DNA of 64,000 nt from Ptychodera flava. Lineage: Eukaryota > Hemichordata > Enteropneusta > Ptychoderidae. Within the stretch, counting starts at the first letter, position 1. Every line of letters starts with the position of its first letter. The notes below the pieces were generated by a model, which did no database searches, had not been told where the DNA came from, and was given only the letters and a program-made list of their open reading frames with translations. Location of the stretch: positions 2,537,001 through 2,601,000 of the forward strand of contig NC_091942.1 of NCBI RefSeq assembly GCF_041260155.1, given 5' to 3'. The position numbers and the translations under genes are program-made. Below are positions 36,026 through 46,300 of this stretch, in pieces.

Positions 36026-39000
36026 ATATTTTATATTTTACATATATTTATATTTTAACAGTTATTCTGTGTTTTAGTGAAATTGTTGATATGTCAGTTG
36101 TAAGATAGGAATTTCAAAGTGTCTATCTTGAAGTTTGAATACAGTAGGGTACATTTGAATGAGTTGTGAATGTATTTCACATTTTCTATGCTTAACCAGA
36201 TGTCCTGAACAGAAATGGATGTCAATCATTAATATCAAAGAGGAAAGTGCAGTAAATCAAAAATTTTGATGGGTGTTAAAGACTTTCCAGCCATCCAATG
36301 AAATCTCCTGAGGAGCCATAGAGAGACATTTTCGCTAAATCTGATGTGTGCAGTGTCTGAGATGACCTTTTCTTGTAACATTGAAACCATAAAAGCACAG
36401 CTAATAATGACAAAAACTGCCTTTTTAACTGTTATTTTGGTCATAAAAAGTATCATTCTACAGAAAACCTGAGACACAAAGGAAAACAGTTGCATTAATG
36501 ACAACGAAAGATATCTTGTCATTTTTCTATCTCTATTAAAAATAAGTCAATTTATCAAATAGATATTGTGAAATATTTGTGCATGTTGCTTTCTCATACT
36601 GAATTCTCATACAGAGAACAGAAAAGTATCAGGAATTTGTCATGCTTTTCACTTTCACTTAGCAAACATCAAGATATCTCTGGCATATATCTCTGATTTA
36701 TTAAAGTATGGTGCCCGAAGGGCGCGGAGAAAAATATGAAACATCCTGATACCTCTGATATATATTTCTTGTATATTAAAGTCATGCACAGGAAGGGCGT
36801 GCTGAAAAATGTCTGATATATTAAAGTAATGTGCTCGAAGAGCACGCTGAAAAATATTGAACATACAGATATCTCTGATATATGTATGCCTGATATGTTA
36901 AAGTTGGGGGTGCTGAAAATATGTCTGATTATTAAAGTTACGCGCCCGAAGGGCGCGCCGAAAAATGCAACTGAATGATGAAATTTGTGGCTGACACGAT
37001 GCATTTTAGGCAATGATGAGCCTGTGTCGAAATTCAAAAACACACTGACCCCCCTATATGACATTTCAAAAACATGGTGACCCCCCCCCATCACCAAAGT
37101 CAAAAACAGGGTGACCCCCCCCCATGAATCCACCGCCCCCCCCCCCCCAGGCCGAAGAAACTGACCAGTCCCTTATTGATAGTTTCTTCTTGTGAACGTC
37201 CTCGAATCCGTGACCGCGACCATTGTTTTTGAAGTGTTCGACGGTCGATGATCGGTAGATTAATGAAGATATATGTTACGAACTATCGTGTGATTGTTTA
37301 ATAGCATGATTAGGTAATAGACGGTGTAGTCTGTACCGGGAGTCTGTAGAGGCGATACGGCGAAATTCCACGGCCCAAGGGAGCGTACATCGCATGGTTT
37401 CTTACAACGAACGAGCCATCGGTTTCCATAGCTACTGCGTGAAATCCGGCCTCACCGATGCCCCGGGCCGATGTCCCTGTCCTGATTCGGAGAACAACTT
37501 TCAAGCTGCGTGTTGAGGTTCAGATGTCCGATTTTTCATATTCAAAGGCTTATTAATTTACAGAGAACGCCCGTCTTGTATTTAGCTTTAACTTAGCACA
37601 TGATGGCAATTGAAAATTCAAAGCCAAATAGCCAGTTGGAAAAAATTCGACGACTCGCTCTCACCAGCGGTCGAGGTCGCAATGATGAAAAAAAAATCGA
37701 AGTCTCTGAAGTCGGTATCATTGCTCCGCCATGTTTATTGTTGGTTGTACGGCCAGTTTAAAGTCACAGACTTTCTTCACGGTAAAATTCATATAATTGC
37801 CATACCGCGAAGTTCCCTGTGCATTTCAATATGTCTATTTGGAAGCAAAAGCGCCACGGACATTCGATCGATGGTGATGAACTTTCTCCAGGCCGTGACA
37901 TGTCACCAGTTACGAACTTTACCGGTTTTCGATATGAAAGATGCAATATACTATCAGCGTTGTTCACGTTGTGTTTTGAGTCTGATGTCGAATATAACAG
38001 GAAAACACTAACGATTATATAGAGTGACGATAGAGACCATGCCCGATACGGAAAATTGACATCAACTACTTGCATTGAGCAGTGACCTGAAACTTCAGAC
38101 TGATATATAAATGTCGACAATATAAAACATTGAAATGCCGGAGAGAGAGAGGGAGAGAGAGAGGTTTACGCTGTCGCGAACTGATTATACTCTTTCGGAT
38201 ATGACTTCGGTATAGACGATACGCAGACATCGAAAATGTACACCTACTTTCCAGAAATTCGACTAATCTTATAATAAAGAGTAGAACAAATCCAAAAGTG
38301 TTGCTTGAAGTAAATCTTCAGATGTTGGTTTTCTAAAGTTAGATAATACTTACAGAAATATGGTCGTCATAGTCTTCTCTTAAAAACTATTATCTTCAAC
38401 ACCACGTTTCTTATGATCGGTGATGTCATTTTTTATTATTTTACAAAGTTTCAATGCATCCAACGCCATTAGACTATCTCATCTGCTTGTCAGGGAGTTA
38501 CAATATATTTCCAAGGGCTGGCTCACGATGTCAACTTACGTGTCGTCCGTCGAGCGGCCGGTGGCAGTGTCACAGATTGTTCCGTCTGTAATCGCGGCCA
38601 CTTTGATTTTGATGTGACACCCACGTTTGAGGTTTTTTGTTACCTAATTTGTCGACCTCACAAAATTTCACAGTCCATGCTTTGAAGCAGTCTCAACATG
38701 GCAAACATGTCTCGCTTAAATTTCATCCTCGTCGTTCAATTTCATCCTCGTCGTTCCAAATTTAATTCGACCACTAAATTATTTCGGCAGTTTTAATTTC
38801 CTATTAATTCGACGTTTTTCAAATCGTAATTATTTTTTTTCTGGTCGAAACTGATAGGGTTTTTGATAGCTAGCTTATCTCTTCGTCGGACCAGTATACC
38901 GCGAGATGTAGTACTGTGTTCGGCAGCCATGGCGAAAGTGAATATTGTATGTTGGTTGTTGTTTGTTTTATGTTACAAATACCTGTCGCGTGAGGGCGTT

Positions 39001-42000
39001 TGAAACGCTTCTGAAGCGGCTCAGTCTGTCCACACAGCGATTTTCGGATAGCGTTAATCCCTACAACGGCTCTGGTCGGGCCGACTAAACCGTCTCAAAT
39101 CTGAAACGCTTCAGAACCACTTCCGAGTGTCCACACATGACTTTCTGTGTCAGTATTGGCCCAGAACCGTTTCAGAGGCGTTTCAATGGCCTGTGTATGA
39201 ACGGCATAATTTATTAGCTACTATAGACTAATATAGTCTATAGAAGCTATTGGGATGGGTATCCGTCCAGCGTCCACCATCAGTCTGTATGTATGCTGTA
39301 TGTATGTATGTATGTATGTATGTATGTATGTATGTCCGTTTGTGAGGCATCCGTCCACTCAAATATCTTGAGAACCGCAGTACTTACTGATTTGATATTT
39401 GTTGTGTAGATGAAAAATATGATTTTGAGAAACTCTCTTCATTAATTTTTGATAGTGTTGAAAATATGCAAATTAGCACCAAAAAAGGCGTTTTTGGTAA
39501 AAAATCTTCTTCTTCATAACCACTGGTCAGACAGCTTTGTTATTTGGTATACAGGTCCCTAGGGATAACCCAACTTAGATTTGTTAAAATTGTGATGAAA
39601 TATGCAAATCTGTATTTTTACGGAATTTTTTTTTCCATTTTTGGTCAGGCCATCCTGAAATGAGCTATCAAAGATATCCACCTTCTTCATCAATACATGT
39701 GTCACAAAAGGTTATTCTCTACATAACACAGCAGAGCTCTGTCAACTGTTGAGTCGCTTGTTTTTTCAAAACCGCTGGTCAGAGAGCTTTAATATTTGGT
39801 TTACAAGTCAAAAGGATGACCTTAGTGAGATAATTTCATACAGTCAGGAAATACTTAATTTTGTATCCATGTCTATAGTAGCTTCAGGGACTTTGGCCCT
39901 ATGCTTTCATTCTTTAACATGAAAGCACAGTCCCTCATCAAAGGGACAGTGATGAAAGTAATTCTTTTCAAAGTCCTTAAAAAGCACCACCCTACCATCT
40001 TCTGTGTGAATGCTGTCAATCAAATTGTCTAGAGGAGTGTAATGTTGAAACAAAGATGGAAAATAAAATTTTCAGAGAGTGTTAGAGACTCATCATTTTA
40101 CAAAATTTCAAGTGGAAATCTGTTTTGATTCTTCCTGCAGTGTGTGGTACAAATAGGTTTTTCAAGGGATTCATGTGATCACTGTCTAATCAACAGAACT
40201 CTTTGTTTTGAAAGTTTTTTCCATGTTCTAAAAGCAGTTTGACCTGATGATTTTCCATGCCCATGCTTCATTATATGTATTGATGTTTGTGTGAAAAGTG
40301 TTTTGGGTTTGAATCCACTGAAGCAACTGTAGAGGCATCATCTGTCCCATCAAATACTTAAATCTTACAGACGTTCTCTATTTGTTTTCAGAAAGACCCT
40401 CACCATGCAGTGAAGGATCTGACAAAAATAGCAATCCTTGCTGACTGTACATTGATACTGGCGTGGAGGTAAGCCGAGAAACACGACCTGTCTCCAGGAT
40501 AGAGTAGTGTGTCTACTTTTACAACATGTACATGTAATTGCGAGCTTCCTTTCTGACAACTATTCTGGCAATTTTTACAACTGTATTTTGCTTTTGGTAA
40601 TGATGTTAATAGCATATACATTGCTGTGTTCGTTACTTTTTGTTTTCTCACAACAGAATGTGTATCAGAAAGGAACAGGCACTTTGTCAGGAAGGAAAAA
40701 ATCATTCTGTGACCAGAGTTAGTTTTCTCTTGTAATATTATTTCAATATTTTCAGCCCTGAGGAAGCCGGTCGTTATTTGGAAACTTTCAAAGCCTATGA
40801 AAGCAAACCACCTGATATGCTGAAGGAAAGAGTAGACAGTGACTACCTATCCAGGGTAAGAAATCTTTGCATTGATTTCATGGTGAACATTGACCGGCTA
40901 ATGAGGGCACCTGCCTTGGTCTGTTTCCCTGAGGCTACTTGTGAAAAGCTATAAATAACTCTCTAATGTAGCTTTTAGGTGTATAGCCATTAAGTACACT
41001 TTTGTACCCATGGCCTTAGAGGCGTAGATCCACCAGTAGAGAGACTCTGGTGAGTCATTTACCGATAACAACATCCTGTATTAATGATTATCTGTCATGC
41101 AGGTTTTGATGCAGTCTTCTCATTCAGTACACTGTTATGCAAGTGTTAGCTTGGTATTTCATGGTGTAGATTATTACAACAGTACATACAATAATGTGTA
41201 GAAACAAGAACGGAGAAATGTACTGGTAGCTGTAGATTAGTAGAACAGCATTGTAATAAATGTTATGGATTACACTCTGAGTTTTAATTTCATGATATAT
41301 TGATTGACCAAGGTCAGGATAAAGACCATTTATTCCAAAGCAATATTGCATGCCAAACTAATCCTGACAAGAACCTTGTTTAATATTTTTGTTTTCCGGT
41401 CTTCAAAATAAAAGGAATAGACATTGGCAATATTAAGTGTCATGCTTTGTAAATTCTAATTTTAAACCAGGCCATCCCTCAGTCAGCTGCTTTGTGCTTG
41501 GATCTGACCATTACACTTTGGTTTACCTACGATGAATGAGTGTAGAATTAGTGATCTGTGTGTTTGATATTTTCAACAATTATTCTGGTGATTTTACTTC
41601 TATCTATCAGGCCATTGATTGTCTCACAACTGTCAAGAAGGTAAACAAGACAGATGTAGTCACTCTGCTTTCCACATTTGGAGTAAGTTCAGTTTCCTTC
41701 AGTTCTTTCTCAATGCTCCTTTTTACTACGCAGTCAGATCATCTTTTGCGATTGTATGTACATGTATGTACACTATCCGTGGCTAAGCCAAGCTGAGCTC
41801 AATGAACTATGCTAGGGTACAGATTTGTACAACACTAGCTTCATCTCACTGCACTGGACTGGTAAAGGCACATCAACTATCAGGAGTTAATCATAGCCTC
41901 GTGACCAAGAAAGACTGTGAGATAGTGCATTTTGCACTTGTCATGTTGATAATGATATGTAAGGATTCACCATGGAGTTTATACCCTAAACTCAACCACC

Positions 42001-42507
42001 AAGTCTTGTCATAAAGTAGTAATCTGATTGATATTCTTTGGTTTCAGTCCATGGAAGGCATTGCCAAGGCATCCAAAGAAGAGCTAGCACTTTGTCCAGG
42101 AATTGGCCTTCAAAAGGTGAGATGCAGTTTGTTTACCTCACCAGAGAGGGCGCTGTAACGTAAAAGGCTACCAAGGATACCTGACTGGCAATGTGATTTC
42201 GAATGTGAGGCATCTTAAATATGAACTGCAATGGCAAAACTTATGGTGCTTTTAATTGGAGTCATATGCTGACAACAGGAAAGACTTATTTTGCTTCATG
42301 TGCAAGTTGAGAGAAGATAAAATGTGTAGCCTTCAAACATTTATTGTAGCTAGTTTCAGTGAAAGTGATGGATTTCTGTGATGCAGTTTCATTCGCTGTA
42401 TTTTCCTACAGGCACAGAGACTGTGTGAGATCTTCCATGAGCCATTCCTCAGATCAAAAAAGGCCAAGATTGAAGAACCAAAACCAGGACCCAGCACTGC
42501 CATCTAA
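22498..42507 (+). CDS. ERCC1: ERCC1, DNA excision repair endonuclease non-catalytic subunit
   Basis: Nine coding exons: 22498-22569, 27825-28376, 29086-29189, 32318-32417, 40392-40468, 40756-40855, 41611-41682, 42048-42116, 42412-42507. All have GT..AG borders and phases that join into 413 aa. Exon 1 encodes [15 protein letters not shown], like the human N terminus. Exon 2 is a long polar linker (residues 25-208). Residues 209-335 are the central nuclease-like domain ([50 protein letters not shown]). Residues 336-405 are the tandem helix-hairpin-helix domain ([35 protein letters not shown]) that pairs with XPF. ERCC1 has no nuclease activity itself; with XPF it cuts 5' of lesions in nucleotide excision repair and crosslink repair. 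The human protein is 297 aa, the excess being in the exon 2 linker. Introns are rich in transposons; the gene converges on TSR3. Confidence 0.96.
22697..24327. mobile_element. G-tract PIF/Harbinger-like non-autonomous transposon, copy 2
   Basis: Lies in ERCC1 intron 1. The ends GGCCGCGTTC and GAACGCGGCC are perfect complements and continue into ATGGTGAGGGGGG and GCTGGAGGAAT. TAA duplications flank it (22694-22696 and 24328-24330). The subterminal region repeats blocks of the type CAAAATTTTCAAGTCCCCCC. The interior aligns with copy 1 (15004-17166) but is about 0.5 kb shorter. No intact coding frame. Confidence 0.85.
24338..26477. mobile_element. Mutator-like non-autonomous element, 2.14 kb
   Basis: Lies in ERCC1 intron 1, directly against the G-tract element. 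The 9-bp direct repeat AACCAACAT flanks it (24329-24337 and 26478-26486). Terminal inverted repeats of about 80 bp include TAGCTGTGGGTCC, GACGGGATTCCTGCC and TTTTACGGGCTGG. The AT-rich interior is packed with short self-complementary motifs (TTTAGGA/TCCTAAA and TCTTTAAAGAATA). No coding frame. A 9-bp duplication with long inverted repeats is typical of Mutator-like elements; that family call is inference. Confidence 0.75.
26549..26674. mobile_element. 126-bp miniature fold-back element related to the Mutator-like element
   Basis: Arms of about 31 bp (beginning AGCTGTGGAAACGCAGC) are near-perfect complements. The 9-bp direct repeat TCCTACATC flanks it (26540-26548 and 26675-26683). Its terminus TTAGCTGTGG matches the larger element 70 bp to the left, suggesting a shared transposase. 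Confidence 0.8.
26684..27824. other. Remainder of ERCC1 intron 1
   Basis: No gene or complete repeat is recognised. Short open frames lack recognisable domains. The intron ends TTCATTGCAG at 27815-27824. Confidence 0.5.
28461..28765. repeat. Dispersed repeat copy B
   Basis: An uninterrupted copy in ERCC1 intron 2 (landmarks AGGGGTCACCATGCAAATTT and CAAAATGACCGCCATCCCT). It serves as the empty-site reference for the insertion at 17950-18985. Confidence 0.7.
30301..30690. repeat. 30-bp minisatellite, exactly 13 units
   Basis: Thirteen in-register 30-bp units lie in ERCC1 intron 3. The only variation seen is AAGGGT versus AAAGGT. Each unit contains GTATCAGATGATAC, with 5-bp complementary arms. 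The unit is ten codons without a stop, so an [10 protein letters not shown] repeat frame appears, but it is intronic and not a gene. Confidence 0.98.
30996..31671. mobile_element. Long fold-back element (arms about 285 bp)
   Basis: Lies in ERCC1 intron 3. The left arm 30996-31283 and right arm 31387-31671 are inverted copies with few mismatches (ends TAGCTACATACC and GGTATGTAGCTA), separated by about 100 bp. GTTTAA is repeated directly at both borders (30990-30995 and 31672-31677), a possible target duplication. No coding content. Confidence 0.85.
31905..32215. repeat. Dispersed repeat copy C
   Basis: Third copy of the repeat seen at 17880-19115 and 28461-28765, in ERCC1 intron 3 (landmark AAATTTTAGTACTAGAGAAA). 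Confidence 0.7.
32452..32880. repeat. CTATAG-palindrome repeat, copy 1
   Basis: Begins with TTAGCTA and the perfect 20-nt palindrome CTATAGACTATAGTCTATAG (32458-32477), then GGGATGGGTATCCGTCC, a GTAT microsatellite and a unique body. It is highly similar to 39211-39640 until about 32880, after which the copies diverge. Confidence 0.85.
33953..34183. mobile_element. Miniature fold-back element, 231 bp
   Basis: Lies in ERCC1 intron 4. Arms of 84 bp (33953-34036 and 34100-34183) are nearly complementary (AATAAAAATGTTTGTTTCGC in the left arm). The centre is 63 bp. No clear target duplication. Confidence 0.85.
34190..34765. repeat. Diverged direct duplication
   Basis: Segments at about 34190-34345 and 34578-34765 share ordered blocks (TTTGTTCCC, TTAATAAATCAT/TTAATCATGG, GTCGACCGATAAAAG/GTCAGTCGATGAAAG, TATAATATCCTAACCT/TATATCCTGACCT). 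This looks like an old tandem duplication of roughly 400 bp. Alignment was by eye only. Confidence 0.4.
35943..36022. repeat. TA dinucleotide microsatellite inside the G-tract element
   Basis: About 40 uninterrupted TA units. Confidence 0.97.
36660..36965. repeat. Degenerate repeats with GAA-loop hairpins
   Basis: Repeated blocks contain TCTGATATATTAAAGT, then a hairpin, then CTGAAAAAT. Hairpins: GTGCCCGAAGGGCGC at 36711, GTGCTCGAAGAGCAC at 36831 and GCGCCCGAAGGGCGC at 36942. Stem substitutions are paired, so the fold is kept while the sequence changes. Confidence 0.75.
37176..38985. other. ERCC1 intron 4, unassigned part
   Basis: A GC-richer patch at about 37320-37510 has a 64-codon minus-strand open frame without recognisable features. 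A small direct duplication of AATTTCATCCTCGTCGTTC lies near 38718-38756. No gene is supported. Confidence 0.4.
38990..39195. mobile_element. Probable miniature inverted-repeat element
   Basis: TTTGAAACGCTTCTGAAGCG near 39000 is an imperfect complement of CCGTTTCAGAGGCGTTTCAA near 39168-39188. Internally, GTCCACAC occurs on both sides. Target duplication not identified. Confidence 0.5.
39211..39893. mobile_element. CTATAG-palindrome repeat, copy 2, apparently complete
   Basis: Starts ATTAGCTACTATAGAC and ends GTCTATAGTAGCT, giving 13-bp terminal inverted repeats that suggest a DNA transposon. The first about 430 bp match copy 1 at 32452. The body includes a GTAT microsatellite and paired CTGGTCAGA-containing blocks. 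No coding frame. Confidence 0.65.
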
Positions 42508-42672
42508 ACAGTCACTAGATAATTTGACGCATTTCATGTATGGGAACAGCAATGAAATAATTCTAGAACTTTTCAGTCAGTGTACCGTAATTTACAAAAT
42601 ATTGTATATATTGACAATTTTTGCAAGACTTTTTTATACTGGTACTATAAATGTAAATATGTATAAATTGAA

Positions 42673-42678
42673 AATAAA
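42673..42678 (+). terminator. ERCC1 polyadenylation signal
   Basis: AATAAA, 166 nt after the ERCC1 stop codon and the first on this strand. Confidence 0.65.
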
Positions 42679-42695
42679 AACTGATGTTTTAAAGA

Positions 42696-42701
42696 TTTAT
42701 T
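42696..42701 (-). terminator. Candidate TSR3 polyadenylation signal
   Basis: TTTATT on the + strand, AATAAA on the minus strand, about 620 nt beyond the TSR3 stop codon. I saw no nearer one. It lies 17 bp from the opposite-strand ERCC1 signal. Confidence 0.4.
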
Positions 42702-43323
42702 AGTTTTACAGTGTTTTTACATCAAGTTCATATATAAATTGAGACAGTAACTGTAACTTTTGATGAATTTTTCACCATTTGGATTTTGTATGTCAAATGC
42801 TTGTCAGCACAGCATGTATCTCTGTAAAATGCACTGTTATTGTTTACAATTGAACTTTGGTCTGGACCGGAATTTAATTGATCACAATAACATTGTAGTT
42901 TACATATGTACAGGATGAGTTGACTAGCTGAAAACTTTGACAGTTTGTCCCAACATCCTTTGAGGAGTGGAACAAGAGGCTGCTGTTGTTGGCATTACAA
43001 CAAAATAGTGAATAAAATCATCAATAGCCACAGCTACTGTCCTTTAGTTTTCAGGTAAAATTCAACTTCATTCAATCCTACAAGCATGTGAGTTATCTCA
43101 TGCCCTGTTCACGGTCTAGTCTGCCTATGAAGTTCATCAACATTCTTTGTTCTTGGTTTTTCTGGAGAGATTGCACTTTGTGCTGGGTGAATGTTCACTG
43201 TATGTGGACTCACATCGATACTTTTCATGCAACGATGAACCTGAGCAGTTTTGTTTTTTTCATTTACATGCCTTATGGCCATTCACTCCTGTCATTCTTT
43301 TACAATTCAAACTGTTCATGTCT

Positions 43324-46300
43324 CTATTCCCTTTCATCATTTAGTCTCTGATCTATGCAGTCTGTATGTACACTGGCATCAATGTCTGTTTGCAAATCAA
43401 TCTTTGTTTGATTATTCTCCATGTTCTCAGATCTCATTGTCATCTCAGTTTTTTCCCCTTGTTCCATCAGTTTTCTCTTGTCCTCAAGCTCCTCTTCCTC
43501 CTCCTCCTCCTCCTCCTCCTCCTCCTCCCCAGACTCCTCACTTTCTGAGGGGGGCATGTCATAGTCAGGTTGTCTGTCAAATTTGCTCATACCTCTTTCT
43601 TCTGAGTCTGTCAAGGAAAAGCAGAACTAGTCATTTAGAGTTCTTTCCACCGCTGATATACAATGCTAGACGTAAGATACATGAATATTGCAAGTTGATA
43701 AGGAATCATGAGCATCAAGTTCCAATATGAAAACAATGCTGATTTAATGTAATCTGCATACATGAATATACTAATTCACCTTGTCCCTTACACTAAGAGA
43801 CCCTCATTAGCATAAAGTTCGGGAAACAAATTGTCCCTCACAAAAAAAATTTCGTCAGAAGTTGCATTGTATTATGAGGGCGTTAATATGTACATGCCCA
43901 CCTAAGCCAACAGAACCTGAATGATGTAGAAGAAATCTGGTTCTTTGAGGTAAGAAACTCTGTTGCATGTATTTAGTTTGGGGCAATACAGAAACTTATA
44001 GACTAGAACTCATGCCTCCTATTTCTTTGCAGGCACAAGGTTATCATAGCATGTAGATTTACTCTCTTATTCAGAAAATTCTCTCTTAACTGATCATTGT
44101 ACAAAATATACAACAAAGTATCTTCAGTCAACATGTATTTCAATGCTAAACCCACAGCACCATGTCAAAAAATTATTTTACAATGCTTTGGCTATGCCCA
44201 TTACAAATCTCAGTCCCTTAGACTGAGGTGTCCAATTCGCATAGTTCACACTGGAAGATGTCATGTATTTCTCACCATGAGAGCTGCCAGCCCTCTTTGT
44301 TTGGCACTGTTCAATCCATCTTTGCTGTGCTTCGATGACTTCAGCCGCTGTCTTACAAGATGCATAGACATCCAAGATGTCTTGATTGATGGTAAAGAAG
44401 CCAGGTCCCCATTTGAATTTCCCAAGGAGATATTCACCAACCTCTTTGTAACCTACAAGACAAAATATCAGAGGATTTGATAGTGAAGTCTTTGGCATAA
44501 GACTGATCACCATTTTACAAATGGTATAGCCACAAACTGATGTTGTCAAAGCGCCACACACAAAACACAGACGCCTTGTAATATGGCATTGTGTATTGTG
44601 TGTGTGATTTGACGTCATCAGTTTGTGGCTATACCACTTGTAAAATGGTGCCTACGGCTGAATTATGTGTTTGACAAAACAAAAAGTGACAGTCAACACC
44701 AGAGTTATCTTTGCCTGTACTTTTATCGCTTTTAGCTTTACATCTATTGTACAGTCATGAAAATATTTTGTTGATAAATTCCAGATGGGATACCTTGCTG
44801 ATAAATGTATTCCTCCAGTTTCTTTAATCATGGGTAGTACCAATAACGTTACTAAAATAAAAAGTGACTGTCAAAGCATAGATACTGAAAGCAATGGATG
44901 ATGTTTTCTCTGTGCCTATGCTTGAAGTGGCTGCAATGATGAAATCTTTGGCTTTCCCTGACCTGTACTTACCCTTCACACAAATACATTGGTGAAAGCT
45001 AGGGGCTACATCAATGCAGACATGGGTAACATAATGTTGTTCCTGTATGCACAGTAACAGTGCTTTTTCTAAAACATTCTGGTTATTGATGAGGGGAAGG
45101 GGAGGAAAATGATGAAAAATGTCTGAAAATCTTGTTTTCATTAGAAGCTCACGTGTTACCTATGTACAGCAATGAACACTGGTAAACCATGACAACAAAC
45201 CCTTTCAGTACGTGAACAAAGACAATCAGTATTGTGCTCACCCACTATGTATAGAGTTGCTGCATAAGCCTCAACACATGATAATTTACAAGGCTTTCCA
45301 TAGTTAATAGGATTAGCTGCTATGAGATACGGAAGCAGTCTAAGATGTGTTCCTTTCATCTTCTTGAATGGTGTCTCTTCCAGTTTAGCCCAGGAACAAT
45401 CCACAACAGCTATGCCATGTTCCGCTACGAGTTCCCTAGAAAATATTCATGGGCAATGAACACTCAGAGAAGCAGAAGACAACTATGTGAGGTTTATAGG
45501 ATATACATCACCACACATGTCCTATGCTGCATCTCTATATTGTGATAACAGCATTAGCAAAACCAGCGTTCAAAATGTCTCTATCAGCATCTTAGCGTTT
45601 TATGTAAGAGCACATGTAGTATGTAATGAAAATCTATGAGATGAGATGATGCAGCCTCTTTGAATCCATAAATGCTTTTGCTACTTTTTTCATCATGAAG
45701 AAAATTATATGCTTGTAAAGGCTAAAATAATGTGTTAATTTCAAATATGATGAATGACTTTAATGATTATGTGCTTCCCTCCTTCAAATCTCATGGGTTT
45801 TTTAGTGTACTGGTAAATTTGGCCATTTTGCTTTGAGCTAAATGGTGAAATTTGGCTTTGAAAAGAAATGTAAAATATGCAGAAAAACCAAAACATTTCT
45901 GGAAAAGCATGTGCTATTATATACATATCCTTCAACATTTTTGTGGCAAAATGTGAAGAGTATGAAAAATATGAGAGAAATAAACATATGAACTACTTGA
46001 ATTGCTGTGGATACGTAGCCTCTCTAACAGCCCCTTGACGGCTACGCTTCAGACCTTGCAAGTGCCCTCAGCAGTTGTGCCGAGCAGAGCTCAGCTAAGC
46101 GAGCTGGCGAAGCAAAGTTCTGTGGCTACGTGTTAGCCTGGCTGGCTCAGTGAGCCTCGCTTGCTAGAAAAACTATTGATGGCGCATCACCACGTGGTTG
46201 AAGATTGAGCTGCACAGCAAACAAGGGGTTGTGGGAGAGTCTGGTGGAACCTTTACTTTTCTTGTCACAGTGTTCACTACATCTTTGCCAACATAGTCTG

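Larger units (their letters stand above)
35752..37172. mobile_element. G-tract PIF/Harbinger-like element, sub-family 2, 1.42 kb
   Basis: Lies in ERCC1 intron 4. The inverted ends (left GGGACAGGTCAGTTTCTTCG, right its near complement ending CCAGTCCC) are followed by G or C homopolymers of about 13 bases and repeated AAAACAGGGTGACCCCCC blocks. TTA duplications flank it (35749-35751 and 37173-37175). The interior carries a TA microsatellite and a hairpin-bearing repeat. It has the same architecture as 18088-18973 but a different interior. Confidence 0.85.

Noticed and set aside
37310..37504. GC-rich minus-strand open frame inside ERCC1 intron 4
   Set aside because: Only 64 codons, with no domain, no convincing splice sites and no neighbouring exons.
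43366..43730. Plus-strand open frames rich in leucine or proline opposite the TSR3 last exon
   Set aside because: Caused by the CTC/GAG repeat that encodes the TSR3 glutamate run; they have no independent support.
46010..46165. GC-richer block in TSR3 intron 2 with repeated GCTACG and GGCTGGCTCAG words, considered as a tRNA or SINE
   Set aside because: No A-box/B-box pair in correct spacing and no tail or duplication was found.
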